Part shown: piece by piece, positions 1-13,214 of the stretch
Layout: every line of letters begins with the position of its first letter
How positions within the stretch are numbered: position 1 is the stretch's first letter
NCBI GenBank assembly: GCA_963675035.1
Contig: OY776112.1
Span: forward strand, 236,861,798-236,925,797
Length of the DNA stretch: 64,000 bases
From: Allygus modestus
Lineage: Eukaryota; Arthropoda; Insecta; Hemiptera; Cicadellidae
Reading direction: 5' to 3'
Position numbers and translations under genes: made by a program
The notes under the pieces: model-generated
Seen by the model: the letters and a program-made list of their open reading frames with translations, nothing else
Databases searched by the model: none
Told to the model about the DNA's origin: nothing

Positions 1-3000
1 GGGGCGCCCCCCCCCTTCGCCCCAGGGCGCCCTTCTCCCCGTGCTGCACGTGCGACTTGCAGTACAACATTTTACTACAACAGTGTAATAGAAGACCTAA
101 GGCCAAACGGTAAGGTTTTACATATTGGAACAGCAGCTGATTAATACGAATGTCATATTTTTGTACTAAGTCTTTAATTTAGTTAGTTTCCTTGAAAAGC
201 TTGCGGTTGTGGTCTTTTGTGCGGTGATTATGGTCACACACCATTGCTTGGTCTGACTTTGTTTACTTCCTTACATCTTTAAACACTATCAACTTACTCA
301 GTTGGCTTGTTTCAAAAGATTCGTTGGACAACGGGAAGCGATTGTTTTTATTGAACAAATATTGAAACCAAAGGCCATCAAATATTGAGGGGTTTACATA
401 TTTGGGAAGGATGCAAGAATGAAACATTCTTGTAATTAAACCTAACACCGTTCTACAAAACTTGTTTCAGTTTTTAGCATCACCGACCCCTCGTATTAAC
501 TTATTCAGATAAATTGTTTCTTCAAAATTCGTTGTAACTCGCCTAACATTTATTTGAGTGAAAGAATCGAGACGTCACGCTACCAATTTAAACTTCTCCG
601 TTTACAGCAAGGTTTGTCCTAACACATTTTTACAGCTTTTATTGCCTGATCTCAAAGAGCCCATCTGAATCAATGTTTTCATAAAGGGTTTATGGCGATT
701 ACAGTCTTCCGTTTCAGATGTAGGATGTTCGACTTGATAAACTTGCACGGCTTTATTGACGGAGTTCAATGTGACGTGGTGACAAGATTTATCGAGTGTC
801 AGTGCTCCTCGATGACCGCAATGTCACGCCGCCAAGGCCTGGTTGCGTCATGTGGGATGGGAACGTCCGTCATGGAGTGATAAGTTTATTATATAGCTCT
901 TCGAGACACATGCAAGAATGTACCATAATAAATTATCGAACCTTATTGGGCAGTGGGTGAAGTGTATAAAGCCCAGCAACTGGTCGGTGTAAATTAGCTT
1001 TTTCAGTTATACCTGAATTAGTGAAAATAAAACAGCTGAGCGATTTTTGACAAGGAAATTCGCTAAAGTTTCGCGGATAATTTTCCATGCTCGTCAGGTC
1101 AGATTTTATTAAAAAAATATAGCAACAGTTAAACAATTCTTTAAAATAATAAAATAATGTTTTGTTAACATCATCTAATATCCTCATCCGAAAATATTAT
1201 GGATGCTAAAAATGTAGTGTTTTTATGTTCTTTCAAAAATGTTGTGACAATTATTTTGTTAGGGGTGTATCAATAGGATGCTAAACAGATTGCATATTTT
1301 GTTCTGAGTAATGTCGCACAAAAATAAATATTGAATCATTTACGTGCATTTATTGTCAAACATACTATTGTAATTAATAAATAAAATATTGCAAATTCGA
1401 CCTACCAAAAAATAAAACATTTTTATAAGTTACTACTTTTAATTGGGTTTAAGAAACAAATGGCTTTAGTATTGTTAAGACTACAGATTTCAAACGAAAC
1501 GCGGAAAAGGGGAAACATCGTGTCCAACGGGGAAATGTACTGTCCATTACTCAGCGCTTTTGTTAGCAGTGGTTCTGTCAGGTCAGTAAAGTTTCACTCT
1601 TTATAACGAAACCTTGGACGTCTTTGGTGTAAACAGGAAGATGACGCATGTTGGTGTCACTCCCCGAGTGACGGGCCTGGCCAATAAAAATGTTCTCCAC
1701 ACAAATTCGACACATGCCAATCATACAGTTAGACGTCGATATAGTCTCTCAACGGCGATGTGAAATTTACTATTAAATGTATCATTTGTTTGTAGTTTTG
1801 AAACATATCTACAGTTTATGAAATTAATTAATAGTCCCTCAGCTCATTAAATTATCTTAAAATTAACTTGAGTTATACTTCAATGGGAGAGCGTGTGATC
1901 TACTTTGGTGGAAACATGTATTTTTATTTTAATCTCTAATGAACTCTTTGCTAAGATTTTAAACCATATTGTATTATAGTTGACTAGGAAAGCTTAAAGT
2001 TCTGAGCTTTGAGCCACATTGGCTCTTTGGTTGTTTATTTTTCTAGGAATTCGGTTATCCACAAACCATGAGGAAAAGGGGGTAAACCTAAAATGTTTTT
2101 GCTTCCCAAACATCAATCTTTTAAGGGATCTTATTTCTCGAGGAATTCTCTTTTGACAAAATTAATTTAAGAGTATGAAAATTAGTTCAATTTTATTCAC
2201 ACTTATTTGGCTGATTCTGTACGGAGATGACGTTATGGCCCAGCTAGTAAATACAGTAGAGGGATGAAGGGAAAGTTACCCCTCCTCCGTTTATACACTA
2301 TTTCTGACACGGCCAACCAAAATACTAGTTAACTGGATGGCCATCAAGTCATCTTCACTTAATATTCTAAACAATCCTGAGAGACCTTACAAATGTGTCA
2401 GAAAATGCATAAAAAAACATAATGTTGACTTCTAAACAGTATCGCCTTTAATGTGACCTAGACGCAAGATATTCCGTGCGATATTCGTCCCGCTTCCCAG
2501 TAAACGCGGAGCTGAGTTGGCGACGAGACGCAGGTGTCAGGTTGTCGGCTGCTCCTGGAAGCAGAAAGAACAGGAGGAACAGAGGAACAGTTAGTTATTC
2601 TATTCGCCCAAAGCGTGTTCCCAGGCGCGAGTTATTTAACTAGTGGGAACAGCCTCAGCCGCCATTGTGACTGCTTCACATGTCCGTGTTGGGCAATCTC
2701 ACGAGTCCCTTGCCGTTACCTGGCGAAATCTGGGAGAAAAAGCATTTTAATAAGAGAATTTGGAATGGAACACTGTAATGTAACTGCTTAAGTTTAGTTG
2801 CACCGGGTGGAAATTAGCTTCTATAGGGATTGTCATCTGTAAGTTTAAAACTACCTATTGGCATGGCGGCATGGCCTGTTGTTCTAACTTAAATACATAT
2901 ATAAATACATATAACTTTCCCAAATTTCCTAAATTGGGCCTGATGCCAATCGGTCTTATATCAAATAAGTTACTTTACCTCTGTCTTCATAGCTTTAAAC

Positions 3001-6000
3001 AACCCAAATGGACGACCGCTATTTCGGTAGTCAAAATGCTTCCATCATCAGATAGAATTCATTAACAAAAGTTCACATTTAGTCGGTCGTCAAAGGTTAA
3101 AAAGTACATAAAACACAATACAATAAGACCTGCTCGTTATTTCCTTCCCAATCTAGTATCAGAAGTTCGTGGACAAACACGTGTCTCACGTGCCTCTCAC
3201 GTTACTCACGACTAAGTAGCTTGGAATTGACGGCTTGACGTGCCTTCCGGACGAAAGTAACGGGGGGGAAGATAACTGCTGGTGACCGGACTCTGATCTC
3301 AGGATACAAACTACCTATTTACATTGCCAGGTTGCGAATGTAACTACTCTGAATATATTCAAATTTATGCTTTAAATATCGTGTAAATTATCGATGTAAA
3401 TTATAAGAAAGGGTGATTAACGATTATTTTTGGGACAAACTTGGACCCAGATGGTTTTACAAACTAATTCCACTTTTTGAAATACACTTTTTTTCTTTCT
3501 GATGCAGATTATACATACTTATTATCATGTCCTCGAATTCCTCTTGACGGCATACTTCTTGCAATCCATCCAGTCACGCGTTTGAATTTCCCAACCCTTA
3601 GTCACAGCTGTTGACACTAACCCCAGCAGCATTTCCGCATATCAGGAACCGTTGGCCGCGGTTGAATCAGCCCCATGACTCACGCCACGCCCAGTAGAGG
3701 TAGTGGTGGAGGTTGTGTCGAGTGTCGAGCGAGTAGAAAGCTGTGAGACGTTGCATTGTTCCCAAGGCCGTTCCCCGAGTGCCTTGTGCCTTGATTAGTT
3801 GCAAGTAGGCCAGGCCCAGCGGTTGGTTATCTGTAAACACGTTTATTTCAACGCTAAACGGCTAGCTGCCACGCCAATTCTGCATCAAAGACCGCCAAAC
3901 TGCCACTGCCTTGCCCTTCCACACCGTACGTCCTTGACTCGTGACGTCACTGATGCAAGGTCTATTGTGGAAGTGTTTTCGATTTCAGTTGTATACTTAA
4001 TATCTTCACAATTCTAAGTTATCTCGTTTTTTTATATTGAACGACTCATTATTATTAGTCTTTGTTATAAGTCTTCCGTGATAACAAAATCATTTACATC
4101 TATAACAAAACACTTGAGACAGGGACTCAAATTAATGCGAGTTTTATCATAAATAAGTGAGGGTGAATCGTCAGGAGATGATGCGACAAGTCTTGTCGCT
4201 CGTCGCTGCTTATTCAGTAGTTAGTTATCTAGGTTATCCTAATTACCAATGGTTGGTCAAGGGCCCTCCCATCTAGGATGTGCTTTACCTGTACACTTGG
4301 TAAAACTAAATCGACTCTTTGTTGGTAACTTTGTGAGAACCTTCATGCTTAGCCAACTTATGATATCAAACAATTTGACTACAAAAAAGTTGGGTTAGGG
4401 ACCGTTCGCTATGCTTCCTGCTTTCTCCACTTCACTACCCTTCCAAGCTGTTTACAACATCGATGAATGAAGCGCGGAATGTTAGTGATGATTTCCAGAG
4501 TCGGACGGCCACCTTAGGTGGAAACAAAAAAAACAAGGCTTCCCCATCAAATGCTGCAAGGTCTCCTTGCAAATTCTTGCAAAATGTCAGGGGCACAAAT
4601 TGAAGGGGTTTCGAGAGCTCTCCCGTAAAAGCTTGATACTACCAAACATGCCTTTGGCTTTGAATAACGTCAGAACTGTAAGAGACTTTCTTGCAAGATT
4701 TTATTTGTAAGAGGGGGCCTACTTAATTTACATAGGCTATTTTGAATTATATCCGCGAAAAGATCTTTATTATTTTACTCGCAATTTATTAATTTCAGTA
4801 TTTATCAATTCAGTTATCTCAAAAGTAAACTTAACTAAAATGACTCTGTTACGTTTTCCTTTACAGTATGAGCGTTCATGAATAATTTCCGTTGTTGACA
4901 AATGTAGCCAATCTTAACTTCCTTTCCGGCATATTGATAAAACCAAACTGATAAAACCAAACGTCTCTGCTGATTTAATCTTTAAAAATCATGTCTCTCT
5001 GCAGCCATTTGAACCGATCGGCGCATGCGCAACGAGGAACTGGTTTGGCCTGTAACCACGGACCACGGCCTCGGCTCTGAGTCACAGTCACAGATCAGTT
5101 CTCAGGTCCGACTACACAACAGCGCGGCTGACTACATGCGCACGTATCACACCAACACTGCGCACACACTGCTCGTGGACATGTATTGACATCATAGGTA
5201 TTGGTGGGACTGTTGAGTTCTGAATGTTCCTCGACCTAAAGACAGCATTAGATTCCGAAACTTCGTGTTACTGTATTTTCATCATTGTTGGGAAATGTCC
5301 TCACCGATTTCTTAAATAAGATCCTCAGTTAACAATTAATCTCGTTCTTTGTCGGAGCCTTGAATGGTAATTTAGTAAAAGTGTCTAAGTTGTAAATAAC
5401 TTAATACTGTTGATAATGATTACATATTTCAAGATGTAGTAAGGCAACTAGTTACTTCGGGATGAGTTTGGGGGAATTGATATGCACGTATTTCAAAACC
5501 GCAGAGCGATGCTAATCTTGTATTTTCACTGTTGAATAATATTACTTGTAGTTAGCGTTGATAAGACAAAATGAACGAGTTCTTATATATAAAACAATAA
5601 AACTTTATGTACATAAGCTTTTTCGGATTTTATTCCGGACAGGTTTTACGTTCATCTATGAACCATTATTACGTATGAACCTCGATGGTGAAACCTTTTT
5701 TCTAACAAATCATATAAGAGTTAAAATTTAAAACTGTTTCGATTTCGGTTTCTCTCGTACTTTCGGTAACTGCTGTAAACACAACAGCGTTCGTGTCCCA
5801 AAGCTCATTCATTATTCGTCACCTCGTTATGTAGTTGCTACAGAGAGAGAGAGAGATGGCAGACACGGACAGTCCCGGGAAGGTCTCCCACCCATTCACA
5901 GGAGGCGTCAACACATTTCCTACACTATACAAGCTTCTTTCAAGCTCTTCATAATCATGTTTGTATGAAGGTCGTAGCAAGGTTGTGCCAACACTTGGCA

Positions 6001-6580
6001 AATGAAGGCTTGAACAAGTTTTAAACGTTTGTAGTAATCACTCTGAGTGTCGGTAAGTTGTTACTTACACCAAGGTTACTTACTGTCACCCTTTAAAAAC
6101 AGTTTTACAACTTTTCGTAATGTTTCACATAAAACCCCTAAGCGACCATGAGCTCCATCTTGGCTCCATGCTTGAATCGGTACAATTGGGATGAAATAGA
6201 AAATTTTGTTTAGTAACTAACTTTTAAGCCTATATGAAGAACTATTTCAAAGTTGCTCATCAGACATTCCCTATGCGGCCTGGTAAGTGAATTCGCTGTA
6301 CCCATATGCATTATTGGAGGAAAAAAGTATCGGTTTTGTAAACATTTTAAAATTTGAGTTAATAATTAAAGGGAGAAATTCAAGCATTTTAAGTCCGATA
6401 GAAAACATCAGACTATGGAAAAGGGGTTTTATGGGGTTAAAAATGTTTCAAAAATCAGTTTTTTACATTTAAAATTATAAAAAAAGATTTTGGTGTTTAC
6501 CAATTAATAAAGCTAAAGAAAAATGTCGTATTTTGAATCCTTAACCAAGGTTAAATGTTGCGGAGAAAATCCAAAATGCA
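1..6580. other. AT-rich noncoding stretch
   Basis: I see no gene here. The open frames are short, start with non-ATG codons or lack coding character. GC-richer islands stand out at about 2460-2720, 3590-3990 and 5000-5190; these could be regulatory or untranslated exons. The first 31 bases form a GC-rich imperfect palindrome at the window edge. Confidence 0.6.
5021..5197 (+). promoter_or_regulatory. possible promoter and 5' noncoding exon
   Basis: The palindrome GCGCATGCGCA (5021-5031), an NRF1-type site, is followed 64 bases later by an initiator-like TCAGTT (5095-5100). About 100 bases further a plausible splice donor, ATAG|GTATTG, falls at 5197/5198. The block is much richer in CpG than its surroundings. 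This fits a TATA-less promoter with a noncoding first exon, but no downstream exon could be tied to it, so it is only a candidate. Confidence 0.2.
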
Positions 6581-6631
6581 CCCCCGTAGCAGCAAACCTG
6601 CGTACTCAGCGAATTTCCAATGCATAAATAT

Positions 6632-6640
6632 GTGTCTCAC
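6632..6640. repeat. 9-bp target-site duplication, left
   Basis: GTGTCTCAC here is repeated exactly at 8090-8098, on the other side of the inserted element. Other R copies carry only one version of this site. Confidence 0.75.
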
Positions 6641-8089
6641 GTCTGTATTCCACTTAGTCCGGTGGTTGGGGTCCCTCGAAAACAGGACACTTCGTCCGGG
6701 GGACAGGTTGTATAAAAAAGGGTGATTACCAGGCCTACCTCGGTGGTGCGAAAACGTTCCACTTCGTCCACGGCCCCCATACCTCTCCCGCCCCAGCGGG
6801 CAACGGCAACTTACATTCCTGATAATATATATAAGCATTGACTTTAAATACTGAAGGAGACATCCCATCCATATGGCCCAGTTGTCCCACTTTTAGTGTA
6901 TGCTAGAATTTAAAATTGAAGTAGTTTGATTGGGTCACCAACAGATTGTGCTGCTGTCAACTTTTTATTTTAGTTATTTACGTTAACTTGTCAACTATCT
7001 CCAACCCATAAAGTAAGTTATAATCAACTTATGTTTGCTTCCTGACACACCAACTGTTGTATTATCCCCTCCTTGAGAGGATAAGTAATAGTTTACAGCA
7101 GTATACTCTGTTAGTGATTGGTGTAAACTACGACCTCTTTCAATCCTGGCATACACAAAACTAGGGACACATTTTACAATGGCAATGAGAAGTCTACTTC
7201 AGTATTTATAGTCAATGATATAAGTATTTATGAATTCCTCTTTATGATAATATGTTGATTTTTTGTCTTATTTGAATGTGCTTAATGTACATTTTATAAT
7301 ATACGTTTTACAATTACAATGAGTGGTTTTATCATTGCTTAAGACACTCATCTCATCCAGTTCATTAACCTCAGGCTGTAAATGATCTTTCGTTAACTGG
7401 GTTTAAAAACAATAGAGTTTTAAACATTAGTTAAATTTATTTTGCAACATTGTATGAGGTAAATATAGAAATCAAGGATGAAGTTAAACTGATAATTAAA
7501 AACTTGGTGTTACGTACAACAAATAATTTGAAGAATATACAAGTATGACTTGGAAGAATAATATTGCTTTGGTTAGATTTTATGTATCGTTACACAAATT
7601 CCAGTTTTAAGTTTAAGTTTTTGTGGATCAATTGATGATTTGCCTACTTAAAATCACAAACAAGCTTTTAATTTCAATTATACACCAAGTATGGTATAAA
7701 TACAAAATAGCTACTAACTGTAATAATTATTTTAATGTGTTAACTATAATACAACATTGATTCCTTAAACAGGATAAATAAGCCGTCTAAAAATATAGTT
7801 TCTTACCGCATTGGTTATAAAGGTTAAACTAAGCATATATGAGTATTACGATAAAGAGCAATTCATAAGTACTTAAAAATATTATCAGGTGAGTGGTTTA
7901 ATTTAACATACAACTATAATGTAAGTTGCCGCTGCCCGCTGGGCGGGAGAGGTATGGGGGCCGCAGATGAAGTGGAACGTTTTCACACCACCGAGGTAGG
8001 CCTGATAATCACCCTTTTTTATACAACCTGTCCCCCGAAGTGTCCTGTTTTCGAGGGACCCCAACCACCGGACGAAGTGGACGTCAGCC
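6641..8089. mobile_element. Mutator-like nonautonomous element
   Basis: Long terminal inverted repeats of about 170 bp (6641-6815 and 7922-8089) enclose AT-rich DNA with no transposase. They align along their whole length with few differences; both contain CCGGTGGTTGGGGTCCCTCG and, further in, the CCCCCATACCTCTCCCGCCC block. Long TIRs with a 9-bp duplication are the hallmark of Mutator-like elements. The insertion lies inside R copy A, so it is younger than that copy. Confidence 0.7.
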
Positions 8090-8098
8090 GTGTCTCAC
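8090..8098. repeat. 9-bp target-site duplication, right
   Basis: GTGTCTCAC, identical to 6632-6640. Confidence 0.75.
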
Positions 8099-9200
8099 TA
8101 CTACATAGAGCCACTTACCAACTTTCCCAAAAATACATTCATAAATAAGTGATGCATAGCATGTTATTTATTCTCCATAAGAATAAAATTAGGGCTGAGA
8201 ACGCCGGTTTGCTGCAACGAGGAAGATAAGAAATGTGTTTTTTTTGTAATTGTCAATATAACTTAACAAGGTGAAGCTACATACCAAGTGTTATTAATTT
8301 AGGTTCATAACTAATGAGATATAAAACTTTAATTATTCTCCATAAGAATAACATTAGGGCTGAGTATGCAGGTTTGCTGCTTCCGGGACAATAACAAAGT
8401 TTTTTTGCAAATATCAATATATTAGTTCTAGGTGAAGCTACATGCCAAGTTTCATTAATTTGCATTTATAAATAATCGAGATATCAATTTTTAATTATTC
8501 TCCATAAGGATAACATTGGATAACGTACTGTGTTTAGCACTTGAAATATATCTCTTCAACGGTTGGACGTAGAAAAACAATTAAAACATAAAAATTATTA
8601 TTTTGTAGAGCTTAACTTATTGGTAATAAGAAATGTAAAGTGTTTAGTAAAATTATCTGAGGAAAATCCAAAAACCTTTTTCCTATTAAATTAACATAGA
8701 AAAGATTAACGACACTTTTTTTACTCTTATCCGCAACCACTTAATCTAGATTAATGATTCAAAACACTAAATTATTTATTTTTTAAGCTCTACAAAATGG
8801 CCACAACCAAAATTGAGTGTTTTTAAAATTTTAGGGTGAAAGATTAAAAAAATGGAAGATTTAAAATTTTTGGAAGATTTAAAACCCTCATAAAACCCCT
8901 TTACCATAGTCCGATCGATCTGGTTTTCGAACTTAAAGTCATAAATGTTACTCTCCACATTTGTGCCAATTTTCATCAAAATCAGACGTTTCTTTCAAAT
9001 GTTATCGAGGTATAAATTTGAAATAAACACACACACATATATATATATTATATTGAGGTATAAACACATATATAAATTTGAACGTATAGTATTTTTGGCA
9101 TTTGGGGGCCTCAAAACAAAAAGTTATCATAGTCTCGGGCTTAAGTCTTACCATGCTACCTACGGTGATAGCTTCTTCCCTATAGTGGAAATTCGCTAAA

Positions 9201-11987
9201 AACGTATTAGTTAAATTGTCCATGTTAATCTTAAAAGGAGCAGGGTTTCGGAATTTCCACAGTTAATTTGATTGAACCCCTCAATTTTATAATTTTTAAT
9301 TTACCATTACTTCCAACCCTGAAAAACAATCATTGTTGTGTTTAATTGTTGTTCTACGTTCATAAGCTTGAATCATACCAACACATTCCAGGAGATTTTC
9401 CGTAATTTAATGACGCGCTATATCGGGTTCCCCCAGTCTCCAGTCATGGTCCAAGGATGTCCAGGGGTCAAGGAAGATGAGGCGTAATTGCTGTGCTCGC
9501 TGACCTCTCCGACAGATTACAGTAGTTGAGTGCTATATACGCTACGCTATAGCCCCCGCTGGATAGCGATGCCACGCTGCAATGATACGCTACAACTAGG
9601 TTTTCCACGCGAATCATCGACTTTCCCGAGAACATTGATTTCCTCTGACGTCACCACAGTCGCTGATTCACTCAATTCGCTTCGTTAGGTAACTTTCTAA
9701 AGTGGAGTTGTGTTCTCGGTAGGGTAATAAGCTGTATCGAGATGATTTGATGATTCGTCTTTTTCTCGCGAGCTCCGGTTAACGCTGAGTTGCATTTTAA
9801 AGATACATAGAAAAGTAAATTTACTTAGTCGTTTTAATGTTACAAAACATTGTAGCAAACACTATTAAAATGTGGTCTTTGCAATTTATGTTATTTTTTC
9901 TTATTAAAATTGCAATTGTTAAGCTATTAGTATTTATTTGCAGTTCAATTACTGTCGTGTTCAAGAGATTAAGTTTTAATAAACGGTATCAGAAAACTGA
10001 CACATACTTTCTCCCTTTTAGCCCAACTTTAATGAATAAATTACTTTTTATTTACTAAATATAGAATACAAAGCACGGTTAAATGTACAGAAAATTTTGT
10101 AAACAAGTTGTTTTAAAAAACATCCACCCAAATCCCAGCTTTGGAGGCACTACAGAATCCATTGCTACACTCGTAGTTTTAAGAGGGGAAATGCCCCCTA
10201 TTCCCCCCACAGGGTTATTAAGGGGCAACATATTTCGAATTAACTCTGTTGGTAAATGCTAAATTGACAAGCATATCAAGTTTGAATGAAATTGATCAGT
10301 AAATAAGAGAGAAATAGTAATTTTTGTATTCCCCATAAGAATAAAATTGGACAACGTACTGCGTTTACCGCTAAATGAGAATTTAAATTTTCTCCGAAAC
10401 CAGCAATCGTAGAATAGTAATTCAAAATACTAAATTATTTAATTTTTTGAGCTTTTTTTAATGGTGAATAGTAATATTTTTTTATGTTTATGTCTTTTTA
10501 TGAAAAATCAAAAAAAAAACTGAATTTTGGATGTTTTAAGTCCTGTAATTTCTGAACCCAAATTTTTACAGGAATGCGGGTGGTGTCATTTTGATGGAAA
10601 ACTAAAGTTCTACAAACCACTAAAGTTTAATTAAAATCTTTAGAGACATTTTTGAGAAATTTTGATTTTTCATGTTTTTTGGTGGTTTTTGGGGGACAAT
10701 TACCCTTAAAAATCAAAAATTCAAAAAATGAAAAAAACGCCTGGAGATATCGTGGATTAGTACCTACATACCAAATTTCATGATATCGTGGATTAGTACC
10801 TACATACCAAATTTCATGAAAATCGGCCCATTGGTTAGGGCTCTAGCTCAGTACACATCCACACAGACGGACACACACACAGGCAGACATCACGTAAAAA
10901 CCACTTTTTTGGGTTCAGGGAGCACCAAAACGAGTATTTCCACTAACAACTCAAATTCGGAAATTTTGACGAAAACAATACTTTCTCCATATACTATGTA
11001 TAGAGGGAGAAAGTAAAAATTGAAAGGCGGCCTATTTTTAGAATCGCTTTTGACGGTTAATGGTAGAATGGCCAAATGCAGTATATTCACTATTCAGTCA
11101 GAACAGTACTACTCAATACAAAAACTGAGTATTTTTTTCGGGTTATGGTTTGGCGTTGTGTGTGTGGTAATCGTTATACCAGAGATTAGCCCTAAACTAG
11201 TATTGTATAATACAACGTGCCAAGCACAGAGAAACGAATCCTTTGTCTGTGGTGCCGAGTTTCGATTCAGTACCTCAAAGGATTCCTAAGATATCCTGTA
11301 CTGATTAAAAATCATATTCATAGACAGAAAACGAAGTGATTTAGAAAAAGTTTATGTGAAGTTCTGCTCCTTTTGAGAGTTGTACCAAATCGTGCATTTG
11401 TGCCATACTCTCACGGGACACCCTTCATAATACAGTACTAACACATTAGTATAAATGTTATAAGAGTGAGATCTAAGGAACTACTGAACCGATTTGTGTG
11501 CTTGATGTGTCAATTAAAAGAAGAGAGGTGAAGGTTCTACGAATTTCTTTATAATTTACATTTGTCTTTGGGACTCCGCCCCACAGACCGTCCAAGATTC
11601 AATGCTAATATTATAGAATAATGTAAATAAATTAAATTGTAAATTAAACAACTGTTGGCACAATAAAAAACACAGCACAACAGCAACAACAGACGTTTCA
11701 GACCTGGTAAATAATGACAACTGGAATGACAACGCAGGATGATACGCTATGAGCGGGATATCAATTCAGAAGTATAAGAAGAACATATATTCTACTAGTT
11801 GTTATTATAACACGTATAGCTTTAGAGGTGGTACTGAATTTATTACTACTGGAATATTGAGTTTAGTTTTATAATTAGTTATAGCTGTACTTACCAAAAA
11901 TTGCACAATAAATCCACGATTGAGTTGATGAAAGAAGTTTTCGTTGAACGATTTGGTTTAGTGAGGTGAAGATAACTGTAAATTCTT
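9201..11987. other. noncoding stretch with a diverged repeat
   Basis: No gene is visible. About 9380-9700 is GC-richer, unique-looking DNA and might be regulatory. From about 10320 the sequence resembles the R family but is diverged (see 10746-11014). Confidence 0.5.
10746..11014. repeat. R-related repeat with hairpin end
   Basis: A 36-bp unit starting GATATCGTGGATTAGTACCT is tandemly duplicated (10746 and 10782). It is followed by AAAATCGGCCCATTGG, an ACACAC run and a terminal hairpin, ACTTTCTCC (10980-10988) pairing with GGAGAAAGT (11006-11014). The overall plan is like the R repeats but the sequence is different. Confidence 0.5.
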
Positions 11988-12408
11988 GTAGACTTACTCA
12001 CCGTCAATCACATCAATCCAGTTCAGATTTATTTATCTGTACGCGTTTCACAGCACAAAGGCTGCAACATCAGCAGAGATGAGGTTATGCTACATCTATT
12101 TGATCCATAAAGATCTCGTCAGTTGTTTTTAAAATTCAGTTAAAACATTCATTTGACACATAAGACATACACGAACACGAATTATACTTACACGTATAGT
12201 ATGTAAATGTACATGTTCGTGTATGTTTTATGTGTCAAATGAATGTTTTAATTGAATTTTACAAACAACTGACGAGATCTTCATGAATCAAATAGATGTA
12301 TGTAATAGGACGTCATCTCTGCTGGTGATGCAGCCTATTGTGCATAGAAACGTGTATAGATAATTAAATCTGAACTGGATTACTGTGATTGACGGTGAGT
12401 AAGTCTAC
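11988..12408. mobile_element. palindromic MITE / foldback element
   Basis: The left arm starting GTAGACTTACTCACCGTCAA (11988) and the right arm ending with its complement (12408) pair imperfectly over about 200 bp each, meeting near 12195. Mismatches show it is old. The 13-mer TGTAAATTCTTGT borders the left end and recurs at 12450-12463, slightly beyond the right end, so the true boundary on the right is uncertain. There is no coding content. Confidence 0.6.
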
Positions 12409-12940
12409 ATTTTATAATCAGCAATTCCTGGTATCGGCTATCATTCAACTTGTAAATTCTTGTTCCCTAGGTTTTAAAAAGCTAAAATAAATCGTTACCA
12501 TGGCAGTTATTTTATTATGGTCACTTTTGAAACTTTTGCTGAAAACAAAGATGTGTAACAGTTTGTATTAGCTCATTATTTGTATTTTTGACGATTTTTT
12601 GAAAATTTTTTTACAAAATGGGTAAAAAGAATGTATCATTTCACAGACGACACACTATTAGTTGAATGGAAAGCGGCTCATAGTGAGCAACCGAATGCAA
12701 AATTAACTTTGTTGAAAAATTTGAAAAACGTCAACACGGAATTAACATTAGGAAACACACCAAATTCAATAGTATGTAATTAATTATCCTGCCAATGGAG
12801 ACATTTTATTGATTACTGTTTTATCGATTTGCACTTACCAATTTAATTTAGAATATATTTATTACAATTTGTGTTTTTGATCAATACACGCTAATGGAGC
12901 GCTCCCCACAATGGACGGTTCTAGTCACGGAACGCTTCGC

Positions 12941-13214
12941 GTTCTACCTGCTTCCCCCTAAGACCAATGTTAACTTTCAAAGCCCGTTCCTCCTCAACGG
13001 ATATCACTCAACAAATGTAATCGTTCCAATAAAATTACAAAATACATTCAATATGCACGATTTTGGTTGAACTATTTGTGATATCAAAATTCTGCTCTCT
13101 GAAATCGCTGGGTATTTTTAAAATTTAAACTGAGCTATCAGTCCACAATTTTGGATAACCCGCTGAGGAGGGCTTTGAATGTTCAAATTGTCCTCATGGA
13201 GAATCAGGTAGAAG
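12941..13214. mobile_element. small element with imperfect inverted repeats
   Basis: TTCTACCTG...CAAAGCCC.TTCCTCCTCA near 12941-13000 recurs inverted at 13161-13214, separated by unrelated AT-rich DNA. It resembles a decayed MITE. I found no target duplication. Confidence 0.35.

Larger units (their letters stand above)
6581..9200 (+). repeat. R repeat, copy A (interrupted)
   Basis: One copy of a 1.17-kb interspersed family found four times in this window. It starts with CCCCCGTAGCAGCAAACCTG and ends with GGAAATTCGCTAAA. Inside are degenerate units starting with TTCTCCATAAGAATAACATT, each followed by an ATACCAAGTTTCAT-type segment. A Mutator-like element (6641-8089) splits this copy near its left end. 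There is no credible coding frame. The class is unknown; a nonautonomous DNA element or the 3' part of a retroelement are both possible. Confidence 0.75.
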
